Shown here piece after piece: positions 1-8,387 of a stretch of 64,000 nucleotides of DNA. The position numbers were made by a program, and so were the translations under genes. The stretch's first letter is position 1. Every line of letters starts with the position of its first letter. This DNA comes from G963704535 sp963704535 (GTDB taxonomy: Bacteria; Chloroflexota; Chloroflexia; Chloroflexales; Roseiflexaceae). Location: contig OY969916.1 of the NCBI GenBank assembly GCA_963704535.1, positions 3,410,001 through 3,474,000 on the forward strand. Reading direction: 5' to 3'. The notes under the pieces were generated by a model. That model searched no databases, had not been told where the DNA came from, and saw only the letters and a list, made by a program, of their open reading frames with translations.

Positions 1-129
1 TGGACGGATCTGATGGCGGAGCGTCCCGTACGACAGTCCTCAGACGAAGCGCTGCTCAAGGCGAACGACCTGATCGCAGCCTGGCAGAGCGGCGACAAGA
101 CTATGTCAGCACGGTTGCTGGTTTGCTAG
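1..129 (+). CDS. C-terminal end of an unidentified protein (5' truncated)
   Basis: Frame 1 is open from the first base to a TAG at 127-129 and encodes about 42 residues ending in SARLLVC. The stretch is amphipathic and helical in character, with ALLKANDLIAAWQSGD in the middle, but it is too short to assign to a family. The next gene begins 60 bases later on the same strand, so this may be the first member of a short co-directional group with the two DUF4287 genes. The coding call rests only on the open frame and plausible composition. Confidence 0.4.
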   Translation, partial: WTDLMAERPVRQSSDEALLKANDLIAAWQSGDKTMSARLLVC

Positions 130-189
130 GCCAAGCGGCTATCTCTTCCTGAAGTGTTTTAGCCACCTCCAACAGAAAGAGAACACCAC

Positions 190-765
190 ATGAGTGCCGT
201 CGACAAAGCACTTCAAACCCAGCTCACCAACATTCAGACCAAGACAGGCAAGACCCTGGATGAGCTGCGCGCGGTTCTCCAGCAGAGCGGTCTCGCAAAG
301 CATAGTGAGATCCGCGCCATGTTCCAACGCGATCTCGGCCTTGGGTATGGCGATGCCAATATGCTCGCCCAGGTCTTGCGCGACGCCGCTCCTGAACGGG
401 CAAGCGCTGCCCAAGCAGCGACGCCTGATGACGTGGTGAACACTCTCTATGCTGGTGCAAAGGCAGGTTTGCGCTCCATCCATGACCGGCTGATGGCGGA
501 AATTGAGCAGCTTGGCGCCTTTGAGATTGCACCCAAGAAAGGCTATCTCAGCCTGCGCCGTAACAAGCAATTTGCCATGATTGGCCCAGCCACGAACACA
601 CGTGTCGAGGTAGGTCTAAATATGAAGGGCGTGGATGCGACCGCGCGGCTGGCTGAGATGCCCGGTGGCAGTATGTGCAACTACAAAGTGAAAGTGACTG
701 ACGTCGCGGAGGTCGATGCCGAGCTGATTGCGTGGATCAAGCGCGCCTACGAGAGCGCAGGGTAG
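190..765 (+). CDS. DUF4287/DUF5655 domain protein, copy 1
   Basis: 191 residues. Residues about 8-60 match the DUF4287 pattern (IQTKTGKTLDEL, then a helical segment containing HSEIRAMFQRDLGLGYGDANMLA). Residues about 85-190 match DUF5655, a compact alpha/beta domain with APKKGYLSLRRNKQFAMIGPA and a C-terminal AELIAWIKRAYE helix. The two domains commonly occur together in small cytosolic bacterial proteins of unknown biochemical role. An AGAAAGAGAACACC stretch precedes the ATG. A paralogue follows 14 bases after the stop, so the pair is probably co-transcribed. No catalytic residues can be assigned from the sequence. Family call is fairly secure; function is unknown. Confidence 0.85.
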   Translation: MSAVDKALQTQLTNIQTKTGKTLDELRAVLQQSGLAKHSEIRAMFQRDLGLGYGDANMLAQVLRDAAPERASAAQAATPDDVVNTLYAGAKAGLRSIHDRLMAEIEQLGAFEIAPKKGYLSLRRNKQFAMIGPATNTRVEVGLNMKGVDATARLAEMPGGSMCNYKVKVTDVAEVDAELIAWIKRAYESAG

Positions 766-779
766 AGACGGAGATTGCA

Positions 780-1346
780 ATGGCACAAACGCGTGACTGG
801 AAAGGCATGAAGGAGATGTCGGCCCGCCTGCTTAACGAGCGTACGGGTCAGGATCTGGACTCCTGGAATCAGCGCATCAAAACGGAGGGCTTCACGGACG
901 AGCAGGCACTGCGCGCCTGGCTGACTGACCAGAACGTGACCGGCTATGCCCAATCGCTGCTCGTGATGGAGCGCTTCGGCTATCCCGCCTTTTTCCTCGC
1001 GTCTGCTGATGAGCTGATAGAAGGACAGTATGCCGACCGCCCGCACCTCCGACCAATCTTCGATGCCATTATTGACGCCGCTGCCGGTCTGGGTGAGGTA
1101 GTTGTCCAGACCCGCAAGACCTATATCTCGCTCGTGACGCCACGCCGGACGTTCGCACGAATACAGCCGACGACCAAGCAGCGCGTGGATCTCGGCCTAC
1201 GCCTGGAAGGGCAGCAGTCCGGCGAACGCCTGCTTCCCTGCAAAATCCACGAGACCATGCCGCTCCAGATCAGCTTCACGTCCCTGGAGGAGGTCGATGC
1301 GGAGGTGCTTGGCTGGCTCCAGCAAGCCTACGAGCAGAATTGCTGA
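780..1346 (+). CDS. DUF4287/DUF5655 domain protein, copy 2
   Basis: 188 residues from the ATG at 780. An upstream in-frame ATG at 732 would overlap the preceding gene by 34 bases, so 780 is preferred. The architecture is that of the upstream neighbour: a helical N-terminal DUF4287-like part (LLNERTGQDLDSWNQ, then VTGYAQSLLVMERFGYP) and a C-terminal DUF5655-like domain (TRKTYISLVTPRRTFARIQP and a closing AEVLGWLQQAYE helix). The YISL-R-FA-I-P core aligns with the first copy, so the two genes arose by tandem duplication followed by strong divergence. Cytosolic; role unknown. Confidence 0.83.
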   Translation: MAQTRDWKGMKEMSARLLNERTGQDLDSWNQRIKTEGFTDEQALRAWLTDQNVTGYAQSLLVMERFGYPAFFLASADELIEGQYADRPHLRPIFDAIIDAAAGLGEVVVQTRKTYISLVTPRRTFARIQPTTKQRVDLGLRLEGQQSGERLLPCKIHETMPLQISFTSLEEVDAEVLGWLQQAYEQNC

Positions 1347-1389
1347 CACAGCGATACGTTTCTTGGGGTGACAATCAGTCTGCTCAGCC

Positions 1390-1550
1390 AGCTCGCATCA
1401 AGGGCGACCTGGTTGAACGGGCGTTGTGCGCGGGTGCGATCGGCTACCTGCTCAAGAACGTCACCGCCTTAGAGCTGGCGCAGGCCATCCGCGCGGCCCA
1501 CGCCGGGCGCAGCATGCTCGCGCACAAGGCCACCGCCGCGCTGTGGCGGG
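1390..1550 (+). pseudogene. Receiver-domain remnant of a NarL/LuxR-type response regulator
   Basis: A short open stretch encodes RALCAGAIGYLLKNVTALEL followed by AQAIRAAHAGRSML. This is the typical alpha4-beta5-alpha5 end of a receiver domain: a GA-GYLLK lysine motif and a helix containing AIRAVH-G. There is no phosphoacceptor half before it and no helix-turn-helix after it; the frame runs on into unrelated sequence antisense to the STAS gene. I read it as a leftover of a deleted two-component regulator. The edges are approximate. Confidence 0.55.
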
Positions 1551-1597
1551 TGTACACATGGGCGGCACGTCTTTGCTGCCCCTGGGGTGCCTGCCTG

Positions 1598-2590
1598 TCA
1601 ACTGAGCGTGTCTCTACCCGAGCGTCGCCAGGCGCCCGCTCCAGGTCGCTCGCTGCTGTCCAGCGCGCTCTGGATATCGCTATAGGTGCGCACCCCGCGC
1701 AAGTCGAGTCCGAGGCCGACGATCGTCTGGGCCACCTCAGGACGAATGCCGACCAACTGCACCTCAGTGCCCAGCAGCCGCGCCATCTGCACGACCTCGA
1801 TCAGCCCCAGGGCGACCTGCGTATCCACGATCGGCACACCGGTGATGTCGAGCAGCAGCCGTCGGGCTGATACACGCTGGATCGCCGCCAATGCGCGCTC
1901 CTGAATGTCGTGCAAGCGGGTGCTATCCAGGGCGCCGATCAGCGGCATCGCCAGCGTATCGTGCTGGAGTGGCAGGACCGGCACGCTCAGCTCGCGGATG
2001 GCGTCGCGCTGCTGGGCGTTCTCGGCAAGCAACCGCGCTTGCTCGGCTTCGCGCGTCCGCACCTCATCGACCAGACGGTGGAGGTCGGCGTTGTTCCGCG
2101 CCAATTCGGCCCCCTGCTGTTCGGACAGGCGCAGCGCCGTTTCCGCGCGGGCGTTGGCTGCCACGAGCCGCTGCGCTGTGTCGGTGGCCAGCCGGCTCAG
2201 CACCATCCCCCCGACGATCGTCACATACAGGGTCAGCTCGATCGGGCTGGTGTACACACCACTCCCGCCCGCGCGCACCAGGATGATCGTCATGATCGCG
2301 ATGGCGCTGCCCAGCACCCACGCCGGCTCAGTGAGGAGCAGCGCGACGATCGGTGGCACCAGTGCGGCCCAGGTTTGTTGCTGCGTGATGTTCTCCTGTG
2401 GGATGCCGACGCCCATCAGCAGCGTGACGACGATCACTGCGATCGGCCGGGCGTATTCCCAACCGCGCCGATAGGCGAGCAGGAGACCTCCAAAGCAAAG
2501 CACCAAACTCGTGGCAATGATCCGCGAGATCAGCAGCGCGCCGGGCGTAGCGAGCACAAAGGCCAGCAGGAATGCGGAACCAGCGGTCAT
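1598..2590 (-). CDS. Membrane-anchored STAS-domain protein (RsbR/anti-sigma antagonist type)
   Basis: 330 residues. The first ~150 residues hold several hydrophobic segments (AFLLAFVLATPGALLIS, then IIATSLVLCFGGLLLAY, PIAVIVVTLLMGVGIP, and more), so the N-terminus is an integral membrane sensor. Residues ~155-205 form a charged coiled-coil linker (ARAETALRLSEQQGAELARN). Residues ~210-315 are a STAS domain (ELSVPVLPLQHDTLAMPLIG, LLLDITGVPIVD, then IEVVQMARLLGTEVQLVGI), as in RsbT co-antagonists. VDTQV follows LLLDITGVP, where a phosphorylatable Ser/Thr usually lies, so T265-T270 are candidate sites. It lies 36 bases downstream of the LysM gene and is probably co-transcribed. Likely role: partner-switching or stress signalling; ligand unknown. 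Confidence 0.8.
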   Translation of the reverse strand: MTAGSAFLLAFVLATPGALLISRIIATSLVLCFGGLLLAYRRGWEYARPIAVIVVTLLMGVGIPQENITQQQTWAALVPPIVALLLTEPAWVLGSAIAIMTIILVRAGGSGVYTSPIELTLYVTIVGGMVLSRLATDTAQRLVAANARAETALRLSEQQGAELARNNADLHRLVDEVRTREAEQARLLAENAQQRDAIRELSVPVLPLQHDTLAMPLIGALDSTRLHDIQERALAAIQRVSARRLLLDITGVPIVDTQVALGLIEVVQMARLLGTEVQLVGIRPEVAQTIVGLGLDLRGVRTYSDIQSALDSSERPGAGAWRRSGRDTLS

Positions 2591-2626
2591 CAGGCCAAAC
2601 AGGCCGAGATGAGATCTGACGTTGGG

Positions 2627-3031
2627 TCAGTTGCATAAGGTTGCTCCTTGTTGGCACCAGACGATCAGCCGCTGGCCGATCTGGAGCCGCTGCGGGTTGT
2701 TGCCGATGATGCCCTGGTTGACGCGGTAGAGTTCCTGCCAGCGGTCGGCGTCGCCATAGACGCGCCGCGCGATCCCCGGCAGCCCTTCCGGCAGGTCGAA
2801 GGGCTGGACGGTATAAACCTGCACGGCCCTCGGCGCGGCTGCATCACCCCCTAGCAAGGGAACGATCAACTGCTGTCCAGGCTGAATGATAGTGGGGTTG
2901 GTGCCGATGATCAGGCGGTTTGCTTCGTACAGCCCGATCCACTGGCGGCCGTCGCCATACAGTCGCTCGGCAATCCCCAACAGTCCTGTGATGACATCAC
3001 CAGGCTGGACCGTATACACGAGAGCTGCCAT
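2627..3031 (-). CDS. Protein with two LysM domains
   Basis: 134 residues comprising almost only two LysM modules. Module 1 is residues ~5-58 (VYTVQPGDVITGLLGIAERL, ending QPGQQLIVP). Module 2 is residues ~72-125 (VYTVQPFDLPEGLPGIARRV, ending QIGQRLIVW). LysM domains bind N-acetylglucosamine-containing glycans such as peptidoglycan. No clear signal peptide is visible, so either export is non-classical or the module acts inside the cell on polysaccharide-linked proteins; similar bare LysM proteins occur in phage tails and in SafA-like coat proteins. It is the first gene of a pair with the STAS protein. The LysM fold is secure; location and role are not. Confidence 0.82.
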   Translation of the reverse strand: MAALVYTVQPGDVITGLLGIAERLYGDGRQWIGLYEANRLIIGTNPTIIQPGQQLIVPLLGGDAAAPRAVQVYTVQPFDLPEGLPGIARRVYGDADRWQELYRVNQGIIGNNPQRLQIGQRLIVWCQQGATLCN

Positions 3032-3061
3032 AGTTTCCCCCTCATCCCTCGCAATGTCTCA

Positions 3062-3157
3062 GAGACTGTTTGAAAAGGCTGTTGTGCCGCCGCGATCCGT
3101 GGCGGGAATGGGCTCTTGAGGGGCTGCCCCTCAAACTCCCCCTTTTCAAACAGTCTC
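3062..3157. repeat. Dispersed ~100-bp palindromic repeat, copy A (MITE-like)
   Basis: Ends are a perfect 17-bp inverted repeat, gagactgtttgaaaagg (3062-3078) and its complement (3141-3157). Inside is cttgaggggctgcccctcaa, a smaller palindrome. The same element recurs near 14470, 56778 and 60586, with partial copies near 7938, 8027, 52079, 58708 and 63337. There is no coding capacity. It lies just upstream of the LysM/STAS pair, so it may also act as a terminator or promoter-proximal hairpin. Confidence 0.85.
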
Positions 3158-3169
3158 TCAGAACGACCG

Positions 3170-3928
3170 TGACTTCCGCAGGCCGCAGCAGTTTGATGCT
3201 ATCCATCAAGTATACCAGCACCCGCGCCAACTTCACCTAGCCACAAGGTGAGCCTGAGACCTAAACCAAAGGATAGGTCGGCACTAACCTTCAGCCTAGT
3301 GGCAAACCTCCGACTTCCGGCTACCATACAATCATTGCCCTACGCAGACCCTATCACAGATATGTTACAAGAGGACGGCGACGTTCGCTTCCACGATGGG
3401 CGTGCGGTGGGTTGGCATTATCCCGCCTGTGTAGCGCGACCGATCGGCACGATGTATTTTTGCGCTGTCCGCATGTTCTGTACTCATGGTGAGGCATCGT
3501 CCTAGCACCCAGACCTACCTGCGCCCTCACTACTCTTCTCTGGGAATGTACTGAAATACACTGATCCGCTCGCGCTTGTGGCCGATCGGCCGCCTGGGGC
3601 TGGGTATCTCGATCCGTGCGCACGAGGTACACGCTGTCTGCCAGGTTCGGTCGGACGCTGTTGGCCGTCTATGCCTTTGTATGGTGGTGAAGGTTGGAGG
3701 TGGGAGCAGATACGCTCATTCCCCACTGATTGATTACCCGTTGGCCCTGATTGCATCTTTGGTTCGTGCTTGCCCCGGCACGCCCTGTTTGCGTGTCCTC
3801 GTTCCGCCTGCCGCGTTCGGCTCATTCCTGGTGTGCCCTTCATTAGCACGTGCTTCCTGCCGATGGCGAAGGAGCCATTGGTTGTGTCGTGCTGCGCCGC
3901 CACCCCGTGCCGGTCGTCTGAGAGCGCA
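3170..3928. other. Gene-poor stretch
   Basis: About 760 bases between the LysM gene and the TIGR03032-like gene. Open frames exist on both strands, but none shows a recognisable domain, a good ribosome-binding site or protein-like composition; those at 3502-3903 (-) and 3576-3947 (+) are rich in Arg, Pro and Cys, as is usual for shadow frames. The stretch has lower GC around 3240-3500 than its surroundings. I see no RNA gene in it. Confidence 0.5.
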
Positions 3929-3980
3929 CGTGAAACGTGAAACGTGAAAAGCCCTCACGCATCACGTTTCACGTTTCACG
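3929..3980. repeat. Word-like hairpin repeat, cgtgaaacg type
   Basis: Iterated cgtgaaacgtgaaacgtgaaa is followed after a short spacer by its complement (tttcacgtttcacg), giving a strong hairpin. Related copies are at 12598-12724, 27058-27118 and 56631-56697, each immediately upstream of a gene start. This copy ends 46 bases before the ATG of the TIGR03032-like gene. Confidence 0.8.
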
Positions 3981-4026
3981 CTGGGATGCCTTACGTTTTC
4001 CGATTCGCCTAGAGGAGAAACCGATC

Positions 4027-5146
4027 ATGACAACTCCCACCGACCCGGTGCCGCAGGACCAGGAGCTACGCAGTGTGTTCACGTCGAGCCTGGCGGAGAT
4101 CTTCGCCCAGCTCAACATCAGCCTGGTGGTCTCGACCTACCAGGCCGGCAAAGTGATCCTGGTGCGCCAGGACACTAGCGCGGCGGCGAGCAACGGTCAC
4201 GCCGGGACGATCAACACCCATTTCCGCAATTTCCCCAAGCCCATGGGCATCGCCGTGAAAGGCGGGCGGCTGGCGATTGGCAGCCACAAGAGCGTCTGGG
4301 AGCTGCACAACATGCCGGCCCTGGCGCGCAAGCTGGAGCCAGAGGGCAAACACGACGCCTGCTACCTCCCGCGCAGCATCCACGTCACCGGCGACATCGA
4401 CATCCACGAGATGGCCTACGCCAGTGACGACGAGCTGTGGCTGGTCAACACGCGCTTCGGCTGCCTGTGTACGCTGGACCCCGCGCACAGCTTCCACCCG
4501 CGCTGGCGGGCGCCCTTCCTGACGGCCTACGCGCCTGAAGACCGCTGCCACCTCAACGGGTTAGCGATGGTGGATGGACGCCCCAAATACGTGACCGCGC
4601 TGGGCGCGACCGACACGCAGGGCGGCTGGCGCGCCGACAAGGCCCACGGCGGCATCCTGCTCGACATCGAGACCAACCAGATCCTGCTGCGCGGGCTGTC
4701 GATGCCGCACTCGCCGCGCTGGTACGGCGAGCGGCTGTGGCTGCTGGAGTCGGGCGAGGGCAGCCTGGCCGCAGTCGACCTGGAGGCCGGCACCTGGCAG
4801 ACGGTCTGCCAACTACCCGGCTTCACGCGCGGGATCGACTTCTACGGCCCATTGGCGTTCATCGGGCTCTCGCAGGTGCGCGAGACGGCCACCTTTAGCG
4901 GCATCCCGCTGGTCGAGCGACTACGAGGAGCGCACCTGCGGCGTATGGGTGGTCAACATTCACAGTGGCGAGACGCTGGGCTTCCTGCGCTTCGAGGCCG
5001 GCGTGCAGGAGATCTTCGCCGTCCAGGTGCTGCCCAACATCCGCTACCCCGAGATCATGGAGTGGGACGATAAGCACCTCGACCACTCGTATGTGCTGCC
5101 CGACGCCGCGCTGGCGGAAACGCCGCTGGCCGAGGTGACTGGGTGA
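4027..5146 (+). CDS. TIGR03032-like (DUF4915) protein, frameshifted near 4920
   Basis: The ATG at 4027 follows AGAGGAGAAACC. About 298 residues read in the first frame: AQLNISLVVSTYQAGKVILV, then FPKPMGIAVKGGRLAIG, DIDIHEMAYASDDELWLVNT, HLNGLAMVDGRPKYVTALG, and WLLESGEGSL. This is the beta-propeller-like pattern of the TIGR03032/DUF4915 family, which is of unknown function and often lies near glycan or sulfotransferase genes. The match continues in the next frame from about 4922 (YEERTCGVWVVNIHSGETLG, ending at the TGA at 5144-5146). One extra base around 4915-4922 therefore splits a gene whose full product would be ~373 residues. It could be a real recent mutation or a sequencing error. It stands upstream of the secreted RTX protein and the glycosyltransferase island. 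Confidence 0.75.
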
Positions 5147-5350
5147 CAAGATGACAAGGTGACAAGGTGACAAGGTGGGGATGGAGCCAGAGCACGTAAG
5201 GGCGTATTGCATACGCCCCCCACCACACCCCGAAGCACCAAGAACCCTGTAGGGCCGGCCCTCCGTGGCCGCCTGCGTTCGATAGTCGGTGGTCGGCGAT
5301 CGATGGTCGGCGGTCGGTCAATTCTTTGTTCTCTGTTCTTTGTTCTCGCG
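5147..5350. repeat. Simple word-like repeats (gacaaggt, ggtcggcggtcg, tctttgttc)
   Basis: Directly after the TIGR03032 stop come four tandem gacaaggt-type units (about 5148-5175), then ggtggtcggcgatcgatggtcggcggtcgg (5288-5318, written here as a motif class), then tctttgttctctgttctttgttctc. All are short direct iterations rather than hairpins. No gene is apparent before the ATG at 5432. Confidence 0.6.
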
Positions 5351-5431
5351 CTAAACCGTGGTCCACCCGTACGGCCTACTCTTGGTCGTGCGTTCATAGT
5401 TCGCTTTATTCGGACACAAGGAGCAACTTCA

Positions 5432-7777
5432 ATGGAACGCAATCCCAATCAAGCGGAGCAACACCCGACCCAGCCCCTAGACGCCAACGAGGCGACGATC
5501 GCGGAGGCGTGGCAGGAGCAAGTGGCGCAGGCGCAGAGCAGCGCCAAGCTGGCGGCCGAGTTGCGTCACACGCGGGCGGCGTTGTACCGGCGGTTCGCCA
5601 CCGCCTATCGCGACCTGCTGGCGCTGTCGCGGGCGCGACGGCGCAAGCTGCTGCGCAGTATGGGGATGACGCTGGCCGGGGCGGCGCTGGCGTTTGCCCT
5701 GGCGCTGGGCCAGGTTCCAGTTGCCCGCGCCGCCACCATCGGCGTGGGCGGGAGCTGTACCCTCATCGACGCGATCACCGCCGCCAACACCGACACCATG
5801 ACTGGTGGCTGCGCGGCCGGCAGCGGCGCCGACACGATTACCTTGTCGGGCAACGTGACGCTGACCAGTGTCAATAACTCGACGAATGGACCCAACGGCC
5901 TGCCGGTGATCAGCAGTGCCATCACGATTGACGGCGCCGGCTTCACGATCGCCCGCGATCCCAGCGCACCCAACTTCCGTATTTTTCGGGTGACTAGCTC
6001 AGGTAATCTGACCCTCAACGACACGAGCGTTACCAACGGCTTGTCAGGTGATCGTGAGGGCGCCGGCATCTACAACACCGGGATGCTGACCCTGAACAAC
6101 AGTACTATCAGCGGCAACAACGCCGGCAGCAGCCGCGGCGGCGGCATCGGCAACCGGGGCACGATAACCCTGAGCGACAGCACGGTCAGCGGCAACACCT
6201 CCGGTAGCGATGGTGGTGGCGGCATCACCAACGGCGGCAGCGGTACGCTGACCCTGATCAACAGCACCATCAGCGGCAATACCTCCAGTGGGAGCGGCGG
6301 CATCCTCAACAATGGCACGCTGACCCTGACCAACAGCACCATCAGCGGCAACACCGCAAGAAGGGGCGGCGGCATCTTCAACTCTGGCGGCACTGTAACC
6401 ATCAGTAACAGCACCCTCAGCGGCAATACCGCCAGCAACGGTAAGGGCGGCGGCATCTACAACCAGGGCGACACGCTGACCCTGAACAACAGCACCATCA
6501 GTGGCAACACTGCCAGCAGCAGCGGCGGTGGCATCTACAACCGGAGCGCGCTCATGCTGGTACGCAGCCTGGTCTCCGGCAATACGGCTAGTGGTGTGCA
6601 GGAAATTTTCAGTACCCCTCAGTATTGCAACCCCGACCCCTATTATGGCTGCAGCGGCGGAACCGTCGTCAGCGCCAACGACAACCTGTTCGGGCACAGC
6701 GGGGAGAGCAACGCGCAGGCGTTTTATGGCTTCACGCCCAGCGGCAGCGACATCACCGCCACCAGCGACGGCACCGATCCCACCGCCTTAGCCGCCATCC
6801 TGGACACCACGCTCCAGAACAACGGTGGCCCGACCTTCACCCACGCCCTAGTGAATGGCAGCCCGGCCATCGACGCCGCCCCGAGTGGCCCGGCCACCGA
6901 CCAGCGCGGCGTCGCCCGCCCACAAGGCTCGGCTTTCGACATCGGCGCCTTCGAGCTGGAGCAGGCGGCCGGGGCCGACCTGTCGGTGGCGGTCAGCGAC
7001 ACCTCCGACCCGACCGCCATCGGCGACAGCTACACCTACATCGTCACCGTCACCAACAACGGCCCGACTTCCGCCACCTCGATCAGCGCGGCCACCACGC
7101 TGTCGGGCGCCTCGGCCACCATCCTGTCGGCCACCTCCTCGCAAGGCTCGTGCTCGATCAGCGCGCCGACGGTGACGTGCTCACTGGGCACGCTCGCTAA
7201 TGGCGCCAGCGCCACCATCACCATCACAGTCGAGCCCAACGCCACCGGCACCGTCACGGCCAGTTCGACCGTCAGTGCCAGCGAAACCGACCCGTCCACC
7301 GGCAACAACAGCGCCTCCCAAAGCACGACGATCAACAACGCGCTGGGCTGCACCGTCATCGGCACCTCCGGCAATGACATTCTCAACGGCGGCAACGGCG
7401 CCGACGTGCTCTGTGGCCTGGGCGGCAATGACACCGTCAACGGCGGTAACGGCAACGACGTTGTCTATGGCGGTTCGGGTAACAACACCATCTCCGGCGG
7501 CAACGGCAACGACGTTATCAATGCTGGTGCGGGCAACGACAACATCGAGGGCGGCAACGGCGACGACGTGATCAATGGCGGTTCGGGCAATGACACCATC
7601 GACGGCAACAACGGCAACGACACGTTGACCGACCTGGAAGGGACCGACAGCCTGAGCGGCTCCAACGGCAACGACACGATCAACGTCCAGGATGGTGTGG
7701 GCGGCGACACCGCCAATGGCGGCAGCGGCTCCGATAGTTGCACCGTGGACGGCGGTGACAGCACCAGCGGTTGCTAA
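5432..7777 (+). CDS. Secreted parallel beta-helix / DUF11 / RTX calcium-binding repeat protein
   Basis: 781 residues from the ATG at 5432, preceded by CAAGGAGCAACTTCA (AAGGAG); an upstream in-frame start at 5207 lies in repeat DNA and is rejected. Order: a charged N-terminal coil (res 1-70), a hydrophobic export segment (~res 74-95, MTLAGAALAFALALG ending ARA), then a choice-of-anchor/parallel beta-helix region (~res 100-500) with about seven TLNNSTISGNTA-GGGIYN rungs. A DUF11-like Ig module follows (~res 512-600, ADLSVAVSDTSDP, YTYIVTVTNNGP). The C-terminus has RTX nonapeptides (~res 650-770, GGNGNDVVYGGSGNN), which bind calcium and suit type I secretion or cell-surface folding. The unusually long, charged stretch before the hydrophobic segment means either a non-standard signal or an anchored N-terminus. 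Likely a surface adhesin or matrix protein. Confidence 0.85.
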   Translation: MERNPNQAEQHPTQPLDANEATIAEAWQEQVAQAQSSAKLAAELRHTRAALYRRFATAYRDLLALSRARRRKLLRSMGMTLAGAALAFALALGQVPVARAATIGVGGSCTLIDAITAANTDTMTGGCAAGSGADTITLSGNVTLTSVNNSTNGPNGLPVISSAITIDGAGFTIARDPSAPNFRIFRVTSSGNLTLNDTSVTNGLSGDREGAGIYNTGMLTLNNSTISGNNAGSSRGGGIGNRGTITLSDSTVSGNTSGSDGGGGITNGGSGTLTLINSTISGNTSSGSGGILNNGTLTLTNSTISGNTARRGGGIFNSGGTVTISNSTLSGNTASNGKGGGIYNQGDTLTLNNSTISGNTASSSGGGIYNRSALMLVRSLVSGNTASGVQEIFSTPQYCNPDPYYGCSGGTVVSANDNLFGHSGESNAQAFYGFTPSGSDITATSDGTDPTALAAILDTTLQNNGGPTFTHALVNGSPAIDAAPSGPATDQRGVARPQGSAFDIGAFELEQAAGADLSVAVSDTSDPTAIGDSYTYIVTVTNNGPTSATSISAATTLSGASATILSATSSQGSCSISAPTVTCSLGTLANGASATITITVEPNATGTVTASSTVSASETDPSTGNNSASQSTTINNALGCTVIGTSGNDILNGGNGADVLCGLGGNDTVNGGNGNDVVYGGSGNNTISGGNGNDVINAGAGNDNIEGGNGDDVINGGSGNDTIDGNNGNDTLTDLEGTDSLSGSNGNDTINVQDGVGGDTANGGSGSDSCTVDGGDSTSGC

Positions 7778-7788
7778 GGCCCGAGTCC

Positions 7789-7846
7789 AGACCAGACAGG
7801 TCTTGCTCAGGCGCTTTCGATGCCTTCCACAAGACCTGTCTGGTCT
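7789..7846 (+). terminator. Hairpin after the RTX gene
   Basis: A 17-bp inverted repeat, agaccagacaggtcttg (7789-7805) and caagacctgtctggtct (7830-7846), 11 bases after the stop codon. The loop is 24 bases and there is only a weak T tract (TCTTACAT), so termination is plausible rather than certain. Confidence 0.55.
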
Positions 7847-7918
7847 TACATGTGGTCGCGATGGCAATGCGGCCCGCGATTTCAATGTGGGCCGTGATGT
7901 CAATGTGGGTCGGGTGCA

Positions 7919-8110
7919 CATATGACAAATATCACGTGAAAAAGGGGGAGTTTGAGGGGGTCGCCCCTCAAGAATAACCCCACCCAACATTTTTATCTCA
8001 TCGCCAACATATGACAAATATCACGTGAAAAAGGGGGAGTTTGAGGGGGTCGCCCCTCAAGAATAACCCCACCCAACATTTTTATCTCATCGCGACATAT
8101 AACAAATGTC
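7919..8110. repeat. Tandem 89-bp duplication containing repeat-element cores
   Basis: Two essentially identical 89-bp units (7919-8007 and 8008-8096), each starting catatgacaaatatcacgtg and containing gggggagtttgagggggtcg-cccctcaag, the core of the dispersed ~100-bp element. A truncated third start (acatataacaaatgtc) follows. The array sits between the RTX gene and the glycosyltransferase island. Confidence 0.85.
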
Positions 8111-8387
8111 AATGGTAAAGATATAACATTTGTCAGATGTGCATCATGCTGATCGCGTGTATTATTGCCGGTACCCCATGATCCTTGCTCGGCAAGAGTG
8201 AAGGTCTGAATATTGTGCCCGCCCCGCCGCTTCTCATTGTGATGCTCCTCGCCAACGTTGCCGTTGGTTGGCGCCCATGACCGTTCGGCGCACGACTGCA
8301 TCGCGAAAGGAGGCTGGTATCGAGTGAGTATATGCGCGTGCCGGCAAGTCTCTTTGACCATTTGCCGCTCAGATAGAGGTACACACA
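8097..8387. other. Leader region of the first glycosyltransferase gene
   Basis: AT-richer than its surroundings. It contains a small inverted repeat, acaaatgt ... acatttgt (about 8104-8138), which could be an operator. A sequence similar to the last part of this leader (AGAGGTACACACA immediately before ATGAAAATC) also precedes the paralogous gene at 23692, so the translation-initiation region was duplicated along with the gene. No gene was recognised in it. Confidence 0.5.

Noticed and set aside
1340..1870. Full 176-codon gene with a receiver domain
   Set aside because: Only ~50 codons look like a receiver domain; the rest is antisense to the STAS gene.
3502..3903. 133-codon minus-strand frame before the TIGR03032 gene
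   Set aside because: No domain, no RBS, Arg/Pro/Ser-rich composition as in noncoding shadows.
7181..8017. Long minus-strand open frame antisense to the RTX region (AVGAA / VVAVAAGDG-rich)
   Set aside because: It is a shadow of the GGNGND repeat codons on the other strand; no start site or domain.
7919..8096. Possible CRISPR or attachment site
   Set aside because: Two directly abutting identical 89-bp units contain the dispersed repeat core; no spacers, no integrase gene.
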